DNA from: Actinomadura rubteroloni | GTDB lineage: Bacteria; Actinomycetota; Actinomycetes; Streptosporangiales; Streptosporangiaceae | Assembly: GCF_002911665.1 (NCBI RefSeq) | Contig: NZ_MTBP01000001.1 | Location: 1,674,001-1,738,000 of the forward strand | Direction of reading: 5' to 3' | Length of the DNA stretch: 64,000 nucleotides | Shown: positions 58,839-64,000 of the stretch, piece by piece | Layout of the letters: every line of letters starts with the position of its first letter | Numbering within the stretch: the first letter of the stretch is position 1 | Translations under genes and position numbers: made by a program | Notes under the pieces: model-generated | The model's input: only the letters and a program-made list of their open reading frames with translations | What the model was told of the DNA's origin: nothing | Database searches by the model: none

Positions 58839-60029
58839 GTGTCCCGCTACCGTCTGACGCCTACGCCCGTCCAGACGCCGGGGCTGCTGGAACATTGCGC
58901 ACACGCCCGGCTGGTGTGGAACCTTTGCGTGGAACAGCAGTCGCTGTACCGGCCGGGGCGCGGCCGGATGCCGGGCTTCGCCGAGCGATGCCGTCAGCTC
59001 ACCCAGGCCAGGGAGGCGTTCGGGTGGCTGCGCGACGGTTCGGTGATCGTGCAGCAGCAGGCCGTCAAGGATCATTCCCAGGCGATGGCGAACTTCTTCG
59101 CCGGCACCCACTGCCTCCCGACATGGCGGAAGGCCGGTCGCGACGAAGGCTTCCGCATCGTCCACGCCAAGCCCGGAGATGTTCGCCGGGTGTCGCGGAA
59201 TGTCGGTCAGGTGCGGATTCCCAAGATCGGCTGGGTGCGGTTCCGCTGGTCCCGGGCGGTGCCCGAGGAAGCGAAATCGTACCGGGTGACCCGGGACCGG
59301 GCCGGCCGGTGGCATGTGGCGTTCGCCGTGGCGCCGAAACCGGTGCCCGCGCCCGGAACGGGTGAGGTCGTAGGGGTGGATCGGGGCGTGGCGGTGTCCG
59401 CCGCCCTGTCCACCGGCACGTTGCTGCGCTCGCCCGGGTTGACCGAGACCGAGCGCCAACGGCTGTCCAGGTTCGAGCGCAGACTCGCACGGGCCGCACG
59501 GGGGTCCAGGCGGCGCGGCCGTATCAGGCTCGCGATGGCGAGGCTGAAGGCGCGGGAGACCGACCGGCGCAGGGACTTCGTGGAGAAGGCGAGCACCGAC
59601 CTGGCCCGCGGTTTCGATGTGATCGCCGTGGAGAATCTCGACATCCGTGCCATGACCCGGTCCGCCGCGGGCACGGTCGAGCGGCCGGGGCGCGGGGTAC
59701 GGCGGAAGGCCCGGCTGAACCGGGTCGTCCTCGCGCAGGGGTGGGGTCGGCTCGTGGCCAGGCTGGAGCACAAGGCCCCCGGCCGGGTCGTCAAGGTCAA
59801 GGCTGCGTACACGTCGCGGACCTGCAACGTCTGCAAGCACGTCGCCGCCGAGTCGCGTGAGAGCCAAGCGCGATTCGTCTGCGTCGCCTGCGGGCACCGG
59901 GCCAATGCCGACGTCAACGCCGCACGCAACATCCGTGACGGAACCGCCGCAGGGCATGCGGTGGCTGCGCGGGGACGCCCGGGAATGCCTGGGCGGACGA
60001 ACCGCGAACCTCAACTCACCGCTCCCTAG
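58839..60029 (+). CDS. tnpB: TnpB RNA-guided endonuclease (OrfB)
   Basis: A 396-residue full-length TnpB, the ancestor-type nuclease of Cas12. The N-terminal helix-turn-helix/WED region (HARLVWNLCVEQQ) is followed by a RuvC-like core with D181 (GVDRG), E265 (VENLD) and D358 (NADVN), all three acidic residues intact. The zinc finger is C329-x2-C332 ... C348-x2-C351. It should cut DNA using an omega RNA from the element's right end, helping the element persist. The Arg-rich and GC-rich composition matches the host, so it is not a recent arrival from low-GC DNA. Confidence 0.93.
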   Translation: MSRYRLTPTPVQTPGLLEHCAHARLVWNLCVEQQSLYRPGRGRMPGFAERCRQLTQAREAFGWLRDGSVIVQQQAVKDHSQAMANFFAGTHCLPTWRKAGRDEGFRIVHAKPGDVRRVSRNVGQVRIPKIGWVRFRWSRAVPEEAKSYRVTRDRAGRWHVAFAVAPKPVPAPGTGEVVGVDRGVAVSAALSTGTLLRSPGLTETERQRLSRFERRLARAARGSRRRGRIRLAMARLKARETDRRRDFVEKASTDLARGFDVIAVENLDIRAMTRSAAGTVERPGRGVRRKARLNRVVLAQGWGRLVARLEHKAPGRVVKVKAAYTSRTCNVCKHVAAESRESQARFVCVACGHRANADVNAARNIRDGTAAGHAVAARGRPGMPGRTNREPQLTAP

Positions 60030-60076
60030 AAGAGACACAGGGTTGAAATCCCCGGCCTCCGGGCGGGGGAGGATGC
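59880..60076 (+). ncRNA. Candidate omega (right-end) RNA of the TnpB element
   Basis: In studied TnpB elements the guide RNA overlaps the 3' end of tnpB and ends at the right end, with the guide read from flanking DNA. The matching stretch here includes a GGGACGCCCGGGAATGCC-like structured segment and the terminal hairpin at 60050-60068. The boundaries are estimates. Confidence 0.3.
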
Positions 60077-60312
60077 CAACGCAGTCTCCGTTCCCGTCCG
60101 GGCAGCCCGGGCGGTTCCACGTCGGTCGGGGATTCCGCAGAAAAATACCGAGCCGCCGGGGGTGTTCGCACACCCGGCCCGTCCCCGCGGGGACACGGGC
60201 GCGGCGGCCGGGACCCCGCGAGATCTCCCGGTGTGATCGGACAGATGCGCACTGTCTCATTCTTGCCCGCCGCGCGGCCCGGATACGCCCGTCCCTGGCC
60301 GGGACCGGACGG

Positions 60313-61038
60313 TCAGAGCAGGCGGGCGTAGCGGTTCTCGGGTTTGCGGATGACGAGGGAGACGTCGGTGTGGGCGGCGGTGAGGCGGCCCCGGGAGCAG
60401 GCGGCGACCGTGCGGCACAGGGCGGCGAGCGGGGCGGTGGCGGCGCCGAGGGACGTGAGGGCGTCGCGGGACGTGCGCTCCTCGGCGATCATGAGGCCGC
60501 GCATCACGCAGTACCACTGGACGCCCTGCCGGGACGCGACGCGCTCGTAGGCTCCGGCGGGCGGCGGCGCGGTGCCGGGACGGCCGGGGAGCCGGGCGGC
60601 GAGGCCGAGCAGCCGCCGGTCCAGGAAGCCGAGCGCGCTGTCGCGGTCGCGCAGCCGCAGCAGGAGCAGGCCGCCGGGCTTCAGCGCGGCGACGAAGCGG
60701 TCCAGGACGAGTTCGGCGTGCGGGACGCGCTCGATCAGGTAGGGGGCGTGGACGATGTCGAACGCGCGCGGCGGCAGCGGGACCGTCCGCAGGTCGCCGA
60801 GGTGCCAGGCGGTGAGGTCGGCGCGGGTGCGCAGGTGGGCGCGGGTGGCGGGCGTGTCGAGGTCGATGCCGGTGACCTGGTGTTCCGTGCCGTCCGCCCG
60901 CCCGTCCAGGCCGAGCCCGGCGCCCCAGCCGCAGCCCGCCTCCAGGATGTGCAGCCGGGCCAGCGGCCGTTCGGCGGCGTACTGGCGGGCGCGTTCGGAG
61001 AACAGGTCGCCGTCGCTGTCCGATCGGAGTTCCGTCAC
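60313..61038 (-). CDS. Class I SAM-dependent methyltransferase
   Basis: A 241-residue protein of the methyltransferase 11 type. Motif I is HILEAGCGWGAG near residue 30, motif II TGIDLDTPA, then AWHLGDLRTVPLPPRAFDIVHAPYLIERVPH and KPGGLLLLRLRDRDSALGF. The C-terminal part includes WYCVMRGLMIAEER and SLVIRKPE. The substrate is unknown. GTG 61038 is chosen, with TACGCT ending 8 nt before it; longer in-frame starts would run through the mfd-side intergenic region. It is divergent from mfd. Confidence 0.83.
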   Translation of the reverse strand: MTELRSDSDGDLFSERARQYAAERPLARLHILEAGCGWGAGLGLDGRADGTEHQVTGIDLDTPATRAHLRTRADLTAWHLGDLRTVPLPPRAFDIVHAPYLIERVPHAELVLDRFVAALKPGGLLLLRLRDRDSALGFLDRRLLGLAARLPGRPGTAPPPAGAYERVASRQGVQWYCVMRGLMIAEERTSRDALTSLGAATAPLAALCRTVAACSRGRLTAAHTDVSLVIRKPENRYARLL

Positions 61039-61229
61039 AACCTCGCAGCGTAACCATCCGAATGCATACTGTCCGGTCTTTACTCCTTCCCAGCGTGCCT
61101 CTGAGCCGGGAGCGGCGGACGGCGCCGCGCAGGACGTAGGGTGGAAGGACACCGGAACCCGTCGGGTTTCCGGTTTTTCGTGCTGCGTTGGCGGTACGTT
61201 TTCCGTGATTCTGGGACGATCTGTAAAAG

Positions 61230-64000
<2,771 letters not shown>

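Larger units (their letters stand above)
58745..60076 (+). mobile_element. Solitary IS605-type TnpB element
   Basis: The left end has a hairpin at 58753-58772 (CCCCGTCC and GGACGGGG around TCCG). The right end has a similar hairpin at 60050-60068 with one mismatch, just beyond tnpB. No TnpA (Y1 transposase) is present, so it is non-autonomous. TTGAG at 58740-58744 precedes the left end and may be the target/TAM sequence. The exact ends are estimated from the hairpins. Confidence 0.75.

Noticed and set aside
58740..60312. TnpA (Y1 transposase) partner of TnpB
   Set aside because: No reading frame with the HUH and catalytic Tyr pattern was found on either strand around the element.
31359..61229. 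Prophage or integrative element as the source of the 30-kb block
   Set aside because: No integrase, attachment-site repeat, capsid, portal or conjugation gene was seen; the tRNA-Gln gene lies 4 kb before the block and I saw no duplicated tRNA end.

Overview
The window is very GC-rich DNA (by eye well above 70 percent) from an actinomycete. GTG and TTG starts are frequent, the genes are short-spaced, and the gene order is typical of the group: protein O-mannosyltransferase/rsmI, metG-tatD-rpfB-rsmA-ispE-ABC-F, tamR/tam, and tRNA-Gln-glmU-prs-rplY-pth ... mfd. Protein style and operon order suggest a Streptosporangiales member such as Actinomadura, but that is inference; no rRNA or species marker is present.

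Layout. 1-4.5 kb: a partial CoA transferase, an orphan Imm51-like protein, a class A beta-lactamase-like lipoprotein, a STAS anti-sigma antagonist and a secreted glycerophosphodiesterase. 4.5-14 kb: protein O-mannosyltransferase, rsmI, and a group of large membrane glycosyltransferase-like proteins around a polyprenol-phosphate sugar synthase. 14-22.5 kb: the conserved metG-tatD-rpfB-rsmA-(GH26-like insert)-ispE-ABC-F run. 22.5-26.8 kb: the TamR/trans-aconitate methyltransferase pair with three palindromic operators, a desaturase-TetR operon with a tandem operator, and an ADP-ribosylglycohydrolase. 26.9-31.4 kb: tRNA-Gln(UUG), glmU, prs, rplY and pth.

31.4-58.7 kb is the most interesting part. 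A block of about 30 kb lies between pth and mfd, which are close together in related genomes. It encodes an initiating phosphoglycosyltransferase, an RmlB-like dehydratase, a split Alg13/Alg14-type glycosyltransferase fused to a GT2 domain, a Wzx flippase, a Wzy/ligase-like protein and a Wzz-like protein. With these sits a complete sulfate-activation and sulfation set: CysD and CysN (ATP sulfurylase), an APS kinase fused to a degenerate ATP-sulfurylase domain, CysQ (PAP phosphatase) and two sulfotransferases. No sulfate-reduction genes are present. The coherent reading is a locus for a sulfated exopolysaccharide or cell-wall glycan, with two GH26-like exported proteins and a large beta-propeller/PKD exoprotein as accessory parts. 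A third GH26 paralogue sits in the rsmA-ispE operon.

58.7-64 kb: a solitary TnpB (RNA-guided nuclease) element has inserted directly upstream of the APS-kinase gene. It is followed by a methyltransferase and the 5' part of mfd, which runs off the right edge.

Many genes have a TANNNT -10 element ending 6-7 nt before the start codon and no Shine-Dalgarno, which implies widespread leaderless transcription.
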